From contig JACMQI010000005.1 in assembly GCA_014377045.1 (NCBI GenBank), positions 40,844 to 104,843 on the forward strand: DNA of 64,000 bases, in the 5' to 3' direction. A model generated the notes under the pieces. The model saw nothing but the letters and a program-made list of their open reading frames with translations. It made no database searches and was not told the DNA's origin. Shown piece by piece: positions 1-9,598 of the stretch (positions within the stretch are counted from its first letter, which is position 1; the number at the start of each line of letters is the position of its first letter). The DNA is from a candidate division SR1 bacterium. Its GTDB lineage: Bacteria; Patescibacteriota; JACMRA01. Made by a program: the position numbers and the translations under genes.

Positions 1-46
1 GTATACTAATAGTATTTAATTAGTAAATATACAAACATACTTAAAT

Positions 47-1594
47 ATGGACACAGCAATTTCACCTATTATCATCAGTTCAAAGTTTCATTGGTTTGAC
101 CAGTTCTTGGCAATACTTTGTATTTTCTTTGGACTTTTTATGGTTGCAGGCACAGCTTCTTCAACGTCTGTCACAATAAGAAACGCAGATGCAAGTCTAG
201 GGATTTTAAAACGTGACGTACCTTTTTATATTAAAAATATAGAAAAAATTGCTCGTTTGACAAATCCTATCAATGTAAACGCTCAGTTTGCAGTAGCTAT
301 CGTCGCAGATTTTGATAAAAATATTAAAGAAATACTGATTTTAGCTTTCAAATTTGTACTTAAGTCTATAGTCAAAATATTTCTTGATTCACTTCGTGGC
401 GTTATGAACAAGCTTTTAGTAAGTATTAAAACTTGGGTAAAAACACTTAGCGGTCTTTTAGATAGTATAAAATCAACAATCTCAGCATTAGCTATCAAAG
501 TATATGCAACGCAGGAATGTTCTGGTAGAAAGTCATTAGATGTGGTCGGTGAAATTTTTGGATTCAATTTTTCAATTTCAAAAGCAGATACGAATCTTAA
601 TAGAAATTGTGCTAATGGCTCTCAAAATATCGCTAATTCAACCTCATCCAATGCTGACAGTAATGGTTCAAATTTAAATGCAGATTTTGGTGACCTTACT
701 CAAAGTGACATTGAGACTGTTACTGATTTGGTTGCAAATTATAGATTATCATCAATGCTTTCAAAATCTACAATGGATTTTTATCCGAGTAATGCGGTTG
801 ATGAAGGGGATTCTTTAGATAAAGGTCAAAGTACACAGACTATAAGTTCTGTTCCAAGTAAACAAGAATTGGCAACATCAAGAGATGAAATTACTAATAC
901 GATGGGTATACTAATGTGTAATAAAATAGTACAACCATCTACTGGGTACGGATACTTTAGTGGTAACGCATATGTGTCAGAATGTACTATGGCAACGATC
1001 AATGCTGGTGAAGCATTGGATCAAGCGGTAGCTGGTGATGATGCAGTTGTACAAACTGCAATGGATAATTTGAAAAATAGTGCACCTTCAGACTGTAAGC
1101 TAAACGCCTATGTTGGTAATACTCCAAAAAGTAAAGATCAAAACGGTAACTTTAATTTTTCACCACTTAGCGATTATTTACCTTCCGGAAGCTTTGCAGA
1201 TGGTGCTGTCACTTTTTCAAGTACTTATTCGGTTAATGTTCCAAATTTAGAACAATGCCAAAGTGCAAATCGGTTTAGTGCAGTGCAAACAAATGTTCAG
1301 ACACAGGTTGCGGCATCTTCTAAAACTGCTGAGCCAGTAGATAGTTCTCTAGATGGTGCTTTGCAAGGTGCCTTTCAAGAAACGTTAAATGGATTAATTG
1401 ACAGTGTAGGTCAAATATTAAATGATTTCGTCTCAAAAGTATTTACAATTGTAATAAATGTAGTAACAAAATTTTTGGGATCACTCCCTGGTGGAGAGTT
1501 TTTATCGGCTTCGCTTACGAGCTCAATTTCGAATTTTAAAGATGAAACTAGAAATAAAATAACTGATACTTTAAATGGATTGAAACCCCAATAG
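47..1594 (+). CDS. hypothetical membrane-associated protein, 515 aa
   Basis: I do not recognise this family. The protein has a hydrophobic segment at about residues 18-38, a second long amphipathic/hydrophobic stretch at about 90-135, a Ser/Asn-rich linker at about 190-270 and a hydrophobic C-terminal helix at about 455-490. The central part contains several Cys residues and is probably extracytoplasmic. It is the first gene of a tight three-gene operon: the next start lies 11 nt downstream of its TAG, and that gene is a membrane-anchored solute-binding protein. A role in an envelope or secretion assembly is possible but is inference only. Confidence 0.7.
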   Translation: MDTAISPIIISSKFHWFDQFLAILCIFFGLFMVAGTASSTSVTIRNADASLGILKRDVPFYIKNIEKIARLTNPINVNAQFAVAIVADFDKNIKEILILAFKFVLKSIVKIFLDSLRGVMNKLLVSIKTWVKTLSGLLDSIKSTISALAIKVYATQECSGRKSLDVVGEIFGFNFSISKADTNLNRNCANGSQNIANSTSSNADSNGSNLNADFGDLTQSDIETVTDLVANYRLSSMLSKSTMDFYPSNAVDEGDSLDKGQSTQTISSVPSKQELATSRDEITNTMGILMCNKIVQPSTGYGYFSGNAYVSECTMATINAGEALDQAVAGDDAVVQTAMDNLKNSAPSDCKLNAYVGNTPKSKDQNGNFNFSPLSDYLPSGSFADGAVTFSSTYSVNVPNLEQCQSANRFSAVQTNVQTQVAASSKTAEPVDSSLDGALQGAFQETLNGLIDSVGQILNDFVSKVFTIVINVVTKFLGSLPGGEFLSASLTSSISNFKDETRNKITDTLNGLKPQ

Positions 1595-1605
1595 TATATA
1601 ATTTT

Positions 1606-3045
1606 ATGAATATTCCAGGATTTTTATTAAATAGACGAAACCAGATTGTTATTGCAGTATTAATAGTAGTAATTATAATTATTGGTTTAGTTTTCAATCA
1701 ACCAAAACCTAAACCAAAAGCTACAAAAAAAGAGCTGATAAACCTAACGTGGTGGAAACCTTACTACGGTAAAGATGTATATGATAAAATAATAGAAGAT
1801 TTTAAAAAAATTCCTGGAAATGAAAATATAACGATAGATATAATTACAAAAAAATATGATGATACATATTATAGTAGCTTATTGTCAGATATGGCTAGAA
1901 ATGCTGGTCCAGATATTTTTAGTATTCGAAATGATGACCTTCCTGCCTATGAAGAGTTCATGACCCCACTTACAAATATTACGGGAAGTGAATTATCTGA
2001 TTATAAAGAGAATTTTGTAGATCTTGTAGTAAAAGAAACTATAGACAGAAATAAGGTTTATGCAGTTGCTAGTTATGTAGACAATTTACAACTTTATTAC
2101 AATAAATCTATTTTGTCACAGAGTGGTATTGCTTTACCTCCTTCAACCTGGGCTGACCTAGATCGACAACTTCCTTTACTTAATAAAAGAGGAGTAAACT
2201 CACCGTTATTTACACAAAGTGCAATTTCATTAGGCGTTGGGGGCAGGGGGTCTGAGGGTGTTTCAAATATTAATAGACATGAAGATATACTTCCACTACT
2301 TCTATTTCAAAATGGTGGTCAATTATACGATGATCTAACAAAAAAAACAATTTTCGGATTATCTAAAAATAAGCAAGATTTAAACTCCAATCTTATCACT
2401 GGAACAAATTTTAAGTTAGATGAAAGTGATAAACAGCAGAATCCAACTTATAGAGCCGTTAAATTTTATACAGATTTTGCAGATCAATCAAGTAGCCGGT
2501 ATAGTTGGAATACAGCACAAGATTATAATACAGATGCATTCATCAATGGAAAACTTGCTTATATTTTACAGTATAGTTATTTTGGTGAAGAGATTCAAAA
2601 ACGCAACGATAGGTTACCATTTGGTGTGTCCCCACTACCTCAGCTAGACTCTTCTTTAAAAAAAACATATGGTTTCTATTTTATGGATGGAATAAATAGA
2701 GCACTTGAATCTAATGTTGCAAAAAAAGCCGCAGCTGAAAGCTTTTTAAAGTACCTAACAACAAAAGAAGTACAGCAAGCATTTGCTGAAAAAACTAAAT
2801 TACCAGGCGCTAGAAAAGAAACAATAAATTTACAGTTGAATAGCGATGATTCCATAAGAATGTTTGCTGCAGGATCTCTCTATGCAGATAATTATTATAA
2901 ACCTGATGTGGTAGCTGCAGAAAAAATTTGGACTGATATGATTGAAAGAATCCAATATGCTGGTCAGCCTCTTACTGAAAGTATAAATCAAGCAGTTAAT
3001 CAATATAACACTTTAGTTCAAAAAGGACCTAAGCTACGAAGATAA
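1606..3045 (+). CDS. membrane-anchored ABC-type solute-binding protein (family 1-like)
   Basis: The 479 aa protein has the layout of family 1 extracellular solute-binding proteins. After an N-terminal membrane helix (about residues 14-31) the mature domain begins with 'NLTWWKPYYGKDVYDKII', followed by a typical 'PDIFSIRNDD' strand-helix, a 'YYNKSIL' segment and the C-terminal 'AAAESFLKYLTTKE' helix. There is no lipobox Cys; the helix itself appears to be the anchor. No permease or ATPase for sugar uptake is adjacent, so the ligand is unknown and the protein may act as a binding or sensing component rather than in classical import. It is second in an operon with the 515 aa and 271 aa membrane proteins. 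Confidence 0.85.
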   Translation: MNIPGFLLNRRNQIVIAVLIVVIIIIGLVFNQPKPKPKATKKELINLTWWKPYYGKDVYDKIIEDFKKIPGNENITIDIITKKYDDTYYSSLLSDMARNAGPDIFSIRNDDLPAYEEFMTPLTNITGSELSDYKENFVDLVVKETIDRNKVYAVASYVDNLQLYYNKSILSQSGIALPPSTWADLDRQLPLLNKRGVNSPLFTQSAISLGVGGRGSEGVSNINRHEDILPLLLFQNGGQLYDDLTKKTIFGLSKNKQDLNSNLITGTNFKLDESDKQQNPTYRAVKFYTDFADQSSSRYSWNTAQDYNTDAFINGKLAYILQYSYFGEEIQKRNDRLPFGVSPLPQLDSSLKKTYGFYFMDGINRALESNVAKKAAAESFLKYLTTKEVQQAFAEKTKLPGARKETINLQLNSDDSIRMFAAGSLYADNYYKPDVVAAEKIWTDMIERIQYAGQPLTESINQAVNQYNTLVQKGPKLRR

Positions 3046-3061
3046 AATTTTTAGTAAAAGT

Positions 3062-3877
3062 ATGAATATACATAAAATAGCTAAAAAACAGTATAATATT
3101 CAAAAGAGTGCTTTAAAAACTACTCCAAAACAAAAAAACATTGGTAGGCTAATAAAAAACGCTTATATAGATCGAAAGAAAAAAATAAATAAAGATAATA
3201 TAATTTACTATTTTGTCGGATTTACATTGTTAATTATATTTATATTATACATAACACCTATTATTTACCAAAATTTAACTAAAAAGCGAAGCGAGGTTTT
3301 TAAAATAGAATATTCTCAGGCATCAAGAAAAGATAACTTAAAAATTGACGCATCTAAAATAGGTAATGTCATTGAAGATAATGGTCAGAAAAGTATTATA
3401 GAAAATAAAGAAGTAAAAGTAGGAAGTGCAAATGAACTTTTGCAGATATTTCAACAAAGCCTTAATAATAAAACATTTGATAACTTTAAATCCTATTTGG
3501 AAAGAGATGCAAAACTATTTGTATGGAAACCTTCAAAAACTAATGGCTGTTGTATTGTAGAAAATTCTACAAATGATTATATGATAGGTTTTTTAAAAGT
3601 AATAAGTCTTGATAACCCAAGTTGGAATTTTGACCAAAACCAAGCTGATATAAAAGGCGTACAAGACATCGAAGGCCGATTTAAAGACAATTATATTGGA
3701 ATAAACAATAAAGATGCCATGATAGGTATAAAAATTTCAAGCAGTAATAAGATATCTGAAATTAATATAACTATTAGCATTAAAGAGGTATATAATTCTA
3801 CTATCGATTATAATGCTAGTGGATTTCAAAAAGTATATTTAACAGAAGAACAATTGAAACAAATTAGTCAGAAATAA
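3062..3877 (+). CDS. hypothetical single-pass membrane protein, 271 aa
   Basis: The N-terminus is basic (about residues 1-45), followed by one membrane helix at about 47-69 and a soluble, presumably extracytoplasmic domain of about 200 residues. That domain has a short Cys-Cys motif ('NGCCIVEN') and a β-rich C-terminus. I do not recognise the family. It starts 16 nt after the solute-binding protein gene and closes the operon. The C-terminal region loosely resembles NTF2-like accessory domains, but I cannot support that by motif. Confidence 0.65.
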   Translation: MNIHKIAKKQYNIQKSALKTTPKQKNIGRLIKNAYIDRKKKINKDNIIYYFVGFTLLIIFILYITPIIYQNLTKKRSEVFKIEYSQASRKDNLKIDASKIGNVIEDNGQKSIIENKEVKVGSANELLQIFQQSLNNKTFDNFKSYLERDAKLFVWKPSKTNGCCIVENSTNDYMIGFLKVISLDNPSWNFDQNQADIKGVQDIEGRFKDNYIGINNKDAMIGIKISSSNKISEINITISIKEVYNSTIDYNASGFQKVYLTEEQLKQISQK

Positions 3878-3918
3878 ATATTACTTATAGTATTGATTAG
3901 TAACTCAATTGTTAGACA

Positions 3919-4566
3919 TTATTTTAATTGATCCTTCATTGCCTGTGCGTTTAGATAGGCATTATCTTTCATGTGTAATTCTTTATTTTTTTGCCGTAAT
4001 TGGCTAATTGTAGCTGATATATATGCGGGATTAGGAACATTATTGAAAACAAAACCATTTATTTTTCTATCATTTTCTGCTTTTGGATCTGAACTTTGTC
4101 CTAAGGTCGATCCAGCAGTTTGAACTATTACATCACCATAGTTAAAAATTGTGCCCCAGAACCCATTTTGATTGTATGATACATCTTCAATGTTATCTAT
4201 AGGTAATTCACTAACTTCTCTTAAAAATAGACCTCTCTGGTCGATATCTATAATTCTTTCACTTGTTACAATTTGTAGTGATAGATAATAATTGTGAAAA
4301 AATAGAGTAAAAGTAGTGAGTAGGAGAATATTTACTATATAAAATGTACTATCGATAGCATCTAATAATATATTATCTAAATAAGCAGCTATAATGACTT
4401 TCAAGAGCCAAAAAATTATAAAGGTAAAAATAAAACTAATAAGTTTTACAAACAAAAAAATCAAATCTTCTCTTGCAATAAGTACAATATCTTCATCAGC
4501 TCTAATTTTATTTGGAAAATTTTTGTTTGTCCATAATTTTGAGTCTGCATATTTTTCATTTTTCAT
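3919..4566 (-). CDS. bacterial PH-domain (bPH2-like) membrane protein
   Basis: This 215 aa protein has two membrane helices near the N-terminus (about residues 32-55 and 65-92), then a PH-like β segment typical of bPH2/YdbS-type proteins: 'ERIIDIDQRGLFLREVSELP' followed by 'IDNIEDVSYNQNGFWGTIF' and 'YGDVIVQTAG'. This order (switch from helix hairpin to 'R-x-I-x-x-x-Q-x-G-L' and 'I-x-I-E-D-V') is the signature of the family. It follows the CtpA-type protease on the minus strand by 13 nt, so the two are probably cotranscribed. Its role is unknown. Confidence 0.75.
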   Translation of the reverse strand: MKNEKYADSKLWTNKNFPNKIRADEDIVLIAREDLIFLFVKLISFIFTFIIFWLLKVIIAAYLDNILLDAIDSTFYIVNILLLTTFTLFFHNYYLSLQIVTSERIIDIDQRGLFLREVSELPIDNIEDVSYNQNGFWGTIFNYGDVIVQTAGSTLGQSSDPKAENDRKINGFVFNNVPNPAYISATISQLRQKNKELHMKDNAYLNAQAMKDQLK

Positions 4567-4579
4567 AAGGTTTTATACT

Positions 4580-5734
4580 TTAGTTATTTTTTAAAGCTTC
4601 TATAGCTTTTTGTATAATATCATCTCCTTCATATGCTTTGATATCTGGAGCCAAGCCTTCCTTATTTATCTCAGCGCCGTTTGGAGTTAACCATTTAGCT
4701 ATTGTAAGCTTTAGTGTATCTCCGTTTTTCAGTTTAAATAAGCTTTGAACCACACCTTTTCCAAAAGTCTTTTGCCCAATCAGTTTTATACTTCTATTGT
4801 CTCTTAAACTACCGGCAAGTATTTCGCTTGCCGAAGCAGTGTATCTGTCAGTCAATATAACAATAGGGTACGATTCTAATGAAATATTTTTTTGTTTTGT
4901 AAACAGCTTAGTTTGTTCCAATTTATTTTGTTCTATTACTACTGTTTGGTCAGGTTTTTGCAAGTATGATGCTATTTCTACAGTTTCATTAAGCAATCCT
5001 CCAGTATTTGACCGCAAATCAAGTATAATAGACTTAATATTTTTATTATCTATAACTTTTTGAACTATTTCTTTAAATTTGCTACTCACATCATTTCCAA
5101 AGGAAGTAATAGTTATAATACCTATATCATTTTTTGTTGTTAATGTAACTAATTCGTTTGCTATAGGAGCTCTAGTCACGTTAAAATCAATAGTTTCTCC
5201 AGTTCGACTAATGGTCAATTTGACGGATGTTCCTGACTTACCTCTTATTTTATCGCCAATCTTATCGAAATCTAAGTTTTTGATTTCTTCGTTATCTACT
5301 TTCTCAATAATATCATCTACCTTTAAACCTAATTTTTCTGCCGGGCTATTTGATAAGACTTTAGTAACGATATAACCTTCTTTCTTTTGATTGAACCCTA
5401 TACCGATACCTTCATACTTTTCGTCTAAACTATTTTGGAAATTGTTATATTCAGTATCTGAAAAATATGTACTATATGGATCTTGTAAAGAAGAGACGAT
5501 ACCTTTCAATTCAGCAGTTTCTACATCTTCTTGATTAGTAATATCTTTATCAATATAGTTTTTAGATATTATATTTAAGATTTCCGCTTTACGATTTTCA
5601 AATTGAGAAGTCGATTCGTTATTTTTGAAAGGTAAAATAAGCCTATTGCGATTGATATACAATAAGGCTCCTAAGAAAATAAAAATCGCTATTATTGAAA
5701 TGACTGTTTGGACTAATTTGAAAAGTAGTTTCAT
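4580..5734 (-). CDS. ctpA: S41 family C-terminal processing protease (CtpA-type)
   Basis: The 384 aa protein has an N-terminal membrane anchor (about residues 7-27), a short helical region, a PDZ domain (about 95-190, with 'YEGIGIGFNQKKEGYIVTKV' near its start) and the S41 catalytic core. The nucleophile Ser is in 'TASASEILAGSL' and the general-base Lys in 'GKTFGKGVVQS', both well preserved. It would cleave C-terminal regions of extracytoplasmic proteins. It is upstream of, and probably cotranscribed with, the PH-domain membrane protein. Length and domain order are normal for bacterial CtpA. Confidence 0.93.
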   Translation of the reverse strand: MKLLFKLVQTVISIIAIFIFLGALLYINRNRLILPFKNNESTSQFENRKAEILNIISKNYIDKDITNQEDVETAELKGIVSSLQDPYSTYFSDTEYNNFQNSLDEKYEGIGIGFNQKKEGYIVTKVLSNSPAEKLGLKVDDIIEKVDNEEIKNLDFDKIGDKIRGKSGTSVKLTISRTGETIDFNVTRAPIANELVTLTTKNDIGIITITSFGNDVSSKFKEIVQKVIDNKNIKSIILDLRSNTGGLLNETVEIASYLQKPDQTVVIEQNKLEQTKLFTKQKNISLESYPIVILTDRYTASASEILAGSLRDNRSIKLIGQKTFGKGVVQSLFKLKNGDTLKLTIAKWLTPNGAEINKEGLAPDIKAYEGDDIIQKAIEALKNN

Positions 5735-5805
5735 GTTAAAGTATGATGTGTAAAATATAATAATTTGTCAAAAAAAGAATTGTTGATTAAGAAATAATAT
5801 AAGCT

Positions 5806-7005
5806 ATGAATATTGGTATTGATTTAAGAGGCCTCAATTATATGCCATTGACAGGTATAAATACCTATACAATTCATTTTTTATATTGTTTAAGTAACAT
5901 CAAGTATAACCATCCTAATATGCATTTTACAGCTATAGGGTTGCAATCAGATGTATATGACAAAATTAGCTTGGAATATCCATTTATTTACAAATTATTT
6001 GAAAGACGGATAACAACCTCGCAGTATTTTGGTTTCCAAAAATTGGCTATACCACAGTTATTACTATCTATATTTACTATATTCAAGATAAGAGTTACTA
6101 AAAATTTGAATTGGGCTAATTGTATTAGCTTTGATTTGATTTTGCAGCCACAACCTAAACCACTTCTTAAAAATGAGAAAAGTAATCTATTAGTTGTTTT
6201 TCATGATATTTATAGTGCAATAAATACTAGCACTATGAGTTTTAAGCAGAGGATATTAGAAAACGCTTATAGCTATAGGATTATAGCAAAGGCAAGCCGC
6301 TATATTTTTGCTAATTCAATTTCAACAGCAATGGATCTAAAAAATTTGTTAAAAATTGAAGAGTTTAAAATTCAACTTGTTTATCCTGCAAAACCTATTT
6401 GGAAAGCTTTTTCTAATAAACAAGTTCAGCCTAAATATAATAAAACTATTATCCCTTCAGAAAGATATATGTTATGTGTTTCAGGTATAGAGCCTCGTAA
6501 AAATTGGATAAATATATTAAAAGCCTTTAAGTACACTCAGCAAAAAAACGATAGTTCTGGTTATCATTTGGTTTTAGTAGGTAGAATCGTTGATGAAAAA
6601 TACTATAAAACACTCATCTTACTTATAAAAAGCCTAGATATTAAAAATGTTACATTTCATTTGGACTTAAACCAAGAAGAAAAGCACGAGTTATATCAAA
6701 ATTGCGATTTTTTATTATATCCTTCTTTTTATGAAGGTTTTGGGTTTCCTATAATTGAAGCACTTGAATACGAAAAACCTGTGATAACGTCTAAAATCAG
6801 CAGTATGCCTGAACTTGCAAAAGAAAGTGGGCTGTATGTGAATCCGTTAAACTACCTAGAGATTGCGAGTGCTATGGAGATACTGCAAAAAGATAGAATG
6901 TTTTACCAATATTTAGTCAATTCTATCGATGTAGATAAGATAAAATATAGCTGGAACGAACTGGAAATAGCTTTAGAAAAAATATTGAAATTTGACGAAA
7001 TATAG
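5806..7005 (+). CDS. glycosyltransferase, GT4/GT1 GT-B fold
   Basis: The 399 aa protein begins with the typical 'MNIGIDLRGLNYMPLTGINT' strand-loop of mannosyltransferase-like GT4 enzymes. In the C-terminal half it has 'YMLCVSGIEPRKNW' and the donor-binding EX7E region 'PSFYEGFGFPIIEALEYEKP'. It probably transfers a sugar from a nucleotide donor during envelope glycan synthesis; donor and acceptor cannot be told. It leads a co-oriented run with a DedA-family protein, a 47-residue membrane peptide and MraY. Confidence 0.9.
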   Translation: MNIGIDLRGLNYMPLTGINTYTIHFLYCLSNIKYNHPNMHFTAIGLQSDVYDKISLEYPFIYKLFERRITTSQYFGFQKLAIPQLLLSIFTIFKIRVTKNLNWANCISFDLILQPQPKPLLKNEKSNLLVVFHDIYSAINTSTMSFKQRILENAYSYRIIAKASRYIFANSISTAMDLKNLLKIEEFKIQLVYPAKPIWKAFSNKQVQPKYNKTIIPSERYMLCVSGIEPRKNWINILKAFKYTQQKNDSSGYHLVLVGRIVDEKYYKTLILLIKSLDIKNVTFHLDLNQEEKHELYQNCDFLLYPSFYEGFGFPIIEALEYEKPVITSKISSMPELAKESGLYVNPLNYLEIASAMEILQKDRMFYQYLVNSIDVDKIKYSWNELEIALEKILKFDEI

Positions 7006-7033
7006 AATATCGGTGTATTATAATCAAAGATTT

Positions 7034-7660
7034 ATGAACATAAAAGATTATATATTATATTTTGGAAATTTTGGATATTTATTCATATATATTATATTAT
7101 TTGCTATTGTTTTTGCTGAGTCAGGCCTATTTGTAGGTGCTTTATTACCTGGAGACAGTTTACTTTTTACTGCTGGTATTTTAGCTGCGGAAGAATATAT
7201 CAATATATATGTACTTTTGATTGTGTTTGCAATTGCGGCAATTGCAGGAGATTCTTTCGGATATTATTTTGGACGAAAAGTAGGTAAAAAGTTATTTAAT
7301 AAGCCTGATTCAAAATTTTTTCACAAAGATAATTTACTAATTGCCGAAAAATTTTATGAAAAGCACGGAAAAATTACTGTTATATTAGCTAGATTTATAC
7401 CTATTGTTAGAACTTTTGCACCTATCGTTGCAGGAATAAGTAACATGAGCTATTCAATTTTTATATTTTATAATGTAATTGGCGGAATTATTTGGTCATC
7501 TGGTATAACACTTGCTGGATATTTTTTGGGCAAGCTTATTCCTGATATAGACAAATATTTGTTGCCTTTTATTATTGGAATTATTGTGATTACTATATTG
7601 CCTACCATTTTTCATTTTCGGAAAGAGTCTAAAAAATCTAATATTGACAAATTTCTATAA
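7034..7660 (+). CDS. DedA family membrane protein (SNARE-associated/VTT domain)
   Basis: The 208 aa protein carries the family hallmark 'ESGLFVGALLPGDSLLF', the basic motif region 'GYYFGRKVGKKLF', and the loop 'ARFIPIVRTFAPIVAGISNM' that is conserved in DedA/Tvp38 lipid scramblases. There are four to five membrane helices. An ATG at 6992 would overlap the preceding glycosyltransferase; the ATG at 7034 removes a non-conserved 14-residue extension, so I prefer it. DedA proteins are known to recycle lipid carriers such as undecaprenyl phosphate, which fits placement just upstream of mraY. Confidence 0.93.
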   Translation: MNIKDYILYFGNFGYLFIYIILFAIVFAESGLFVGALLPGDSLLFTAGILAAEEYINIYVLLIVFAIAAIAGDSFGYYFGRKVGKKLFNKPDSKFFHKDNLLIAEKFYEKHGKITVILARFIPIVRTFAPIVAGISNMSYSIFIFYNVIGGIIWSSGITLAGYFLGKLIPDIDKYLLPFIIGIIVITILPTIFHFRKESKKSNIDKFL

Positions 7661-7679
7661 ATTTAAGATTATAACTCAA

Positions 7680-7823
7680 ATGTCTAAAATTCAAAAATTA
7701 TTAGATCGCACACAAGATCTTACTGATAAGCAAAAAATAGTTTTATCTATAGTGATGTCTGTGTTGGTGATTATTTTTGTTGTCTTAGCATTATCTTTGA
7801 TAAATAGTTTGCTTAAAATTTGA
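7680..7823 (+). CDS. 47-residue single-pass membrane peptide overlapping mraY
   Basis: A short open frame begins at the ATG at 7680 and ends at the TGA at 7821-7823. It encodes a charged N-terminal helix (about 20 residues) followed by one hydrophobic helix (about residues 21-43). Its TGA overlaps the proposed ATG of mraY at 7823, a TGATG arrangement that suggests translational coupling. It lies 19 nt after the DedA gene in the same direction. The function is unknown; a SecE-like or envelope-associated small peptide is possible but unsupported. Confidence 0.6.
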   Translation: MSKIQKLLDRTQDLTDKQKIVLSIVMSVLVIIFVVLALSLINSLLKI

Positions 7824-8959
7824 TGAACATGGTATACACTGAAATATATTTACAGGCGGCTAAAGTATTTACTTATTCGGCTCTTTCTTTTGTGTTAGCA
7901 ATGTGGTGGGCGCCAAGCCTCATTTCTTTACTTAGGTGGTTAAAATTTTGGAAGAAATCTAGTCGTAATATTGCAATGACTGGTGAAGAGTTGACAGCAA
8001 CGAAAGAATTTTATAGTCAAGATGAAGCAAAACTAAAAGTACCAAGGGCAGGGGGATTACTCATTTGGATTACTACCTTGACCTTTGCATTTATATTTTG
8101 GTTTATTTTAAAATTATCACCTAATGGTAATAAGACTGCCGAATTTCTTAACTTCATCGATAGAAGAGAGACTTTCATTCCCATTGGAACATTATTCTTT
8201 GCTTCAATCTTTGGTTTTGTAGATGATGCTTTGGCTACATTGGAGACAGGTGGAAATTATAAGGCTGGAGGACTCAAGCTTAGCTATAGGCTTTTTTTAG
8301 TAACAACCTTGAGCTTTTTTATAGGGCTTTGGTTTCATTTCAGACTTAATCTGAGTTCTATTTCATTTGGATTCACTAATGTAATATTGACTGATTTTAA
8401 TGTACCTATTGATACATTTGGTCATAGCTTTAATGGTTCGTGGCTTATCGTTCCAATAACAATGGTAATTTTACTAGGACTTTATGGTAGTTCAATGATA
8501 GATGGATTCGATGGAATGAGTTCAGGTGTACTAATACCTATCTATTTATGCTTTGCTGGTATTGCTTTTTCTAAAGGATTTTATGATATTGCTACTCTCT
8601 TAATGGTTATTATTGGAAGTATGGCTGCATATTTATGGTATAACATTCCACCAGCTAAGTTTTATATGGGAGATACAGGTATTATGGGACTTTTACTTAC
8701 GCTTGGAGTAGTTGCTATACTGTTAGATGTAGTATATTTGCTTCCTGTTGCCGGCTTTGTACTGGTAATGACGGAGGCTTCTGTGATAATCCAAGTATTT
8801 TCAAAAAAATTCTTTAAAAGAAAAGTGTTTTTGGCAGCACCGCTTCATCATCATCTTGAGTCCATCGGATGGCTGAGGCATCAGGTAACTATGAGATATT
8901 GGCTTATATCCATAATGTCTAGCACCGTAGCATTTGCTCTTGGATTACTATTAAGGTGA
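7823..8959 (+). CDS. mraY: phospho-N-acetylmuramoyl-pentapeptide transferase MraY
   Basis: MraY transfers phospho-MurNAc-pentapeptide to undecaprenyl phosphate at the membrane, making lipid I for peptidoglycan. The 378 aa protein has about ten membrane helices and the family motifs: the Asp pair in 'GFVDDALATLE', 'SSMIDGFDGMSSG', 'KFYMGDTGIMGLL' and the HHH loop in 'APLHHHLESIGW'. The start is placed at the ATG overlapping the TGA of the 47-residue peptide; a TTG at 7820 or an ATG at 7829 are alternatives. The stop is TGA, with TAA four codons later, which supports TGA as a genuine stop in this genome. Confidence 0.95.
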   Translation: MNMVYTEIYLQAAKVFTYSALSFVLAMWWAPSLISLLRWLKFWKKSSRNIAMTGEELTATKEFYSQDEAKLKVPRAGGLLIWITTLTFAFIFWFILKLSPNGNKTAEFLNFIDRRETFIPIGTLFFASIFGFVDDALATLETGGNYKAGGLKLSYRLFLVTTLSFFIGLWFHFRLNLSSISFGFTNVILTDFNVPIDTFGHSFNGSWLIVPITMVILLGLYGSSMIDGFDGMSSGVLIPIYLCFAGIAFSKGFYDIATLLMVIIGSMAAYLWYNIPPAKFYMGDTGIMGLLLTLGVVAILLDVVYLLPVAGFVLVMTEASVIIQVFSKKFFKRKVFLAAPLHHHLESIGWLRHQVTMRYWLISIMSSTVAFALGLLLR

Positions 8960-9096
8960 TCTAAACATTAAAAATACTAATTAATTTACTTTCCTCAAAA
9001 AGTCACTTGACATATATATGCTTGATTATAGAAAGTAAAGGAATCAATCTAACACATTTTCCTTTAAAACATTCATATAAAAGAAGAAAAGCTTAC

Positions 9097-9472
9097 ATGT
9101 CAGGTTCAATCAAAAAAGTTATCGTAATATTTACTGTAATAACTTCGACAATTGTATTATCTACTGGTATATTTCAAGTCAACATTTCAGCACTTGAAAA
9201 CTCACAACCAGCTAGTTCAAGTCAAACTTATCGAACTTGGTGGGGTAATTATACCTATCTAATCAAGCAAGAAGCTTATAGCTTAGCCAATTGGTTTAAA
9301 AGTAAGCAAAGAGATCTGGCAAATACAAGCAAATGCTTCTACGTTTGGACCAGTTACACTTATCGCAATTATTCCTGGAGTTTGGTCAATCCAAGCCGCG
9401 GCAGTTGCTGATAACTTAAATTATTGTGCAAATAATCACAATCAAGCTTATTTCAAGATTTTGGTTCTATAG
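9097..9472 (+). CDS. bacteriocin-like small secreted peptide, apparent frameshift
   Basis: From the ATG at 9097 an intact frame runs to the TGA at 9411 (104 aa): an N-terminal signal-like helix (about residues 5-30), then 'SQTYRTWWGNYTYL'. Past about 9300 the protein-like reading moves to the +1 frame (9302-9472), giving 'FGPVTLIAIIPGVWSIQ' and 'ADNLNYCANN' and ending at TAG. This hydrophobic, Gly-rich end with a Cys near the C-terminus resembles small secreted antimicrobial precursors in character, not by a family I can name. A single-base lesion at about 9295-9325 would join the two parts. A strong terminator follows at 9541. An earlier start at 9007 is possible but adds a non-signal extension. 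Confidence 0.5.
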
Positions 9473-9540
9473 TATAAATTATATTTATCCAGTCGCTTGC
9501 AGGTAGTTTCTAAATTTCAAAAAGCTCATTTTACAACTTC

Positions 9541-9582
9541 GAGACTAGCAGGTTGACAAACCTTGCTAGTCTCTCTTTTTCT
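9541..9582 (+). terminator. Rho-independent terminator after the small secreted peptide gene
   Basis: A 14-bp stem (left arm gagactagcaggtt, right arm aacc-t-tgctagtctc with a single bulged T) is followed directly by a T-rich tract (tctttttct). This is the clearest terminator in the first 10 kb. It falls 69 nt after the +1-frame stop of the small secreted peptide gene. Confidence 0.9.
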
Positions 9583-9598
9583 AAATAAAAATATTATT

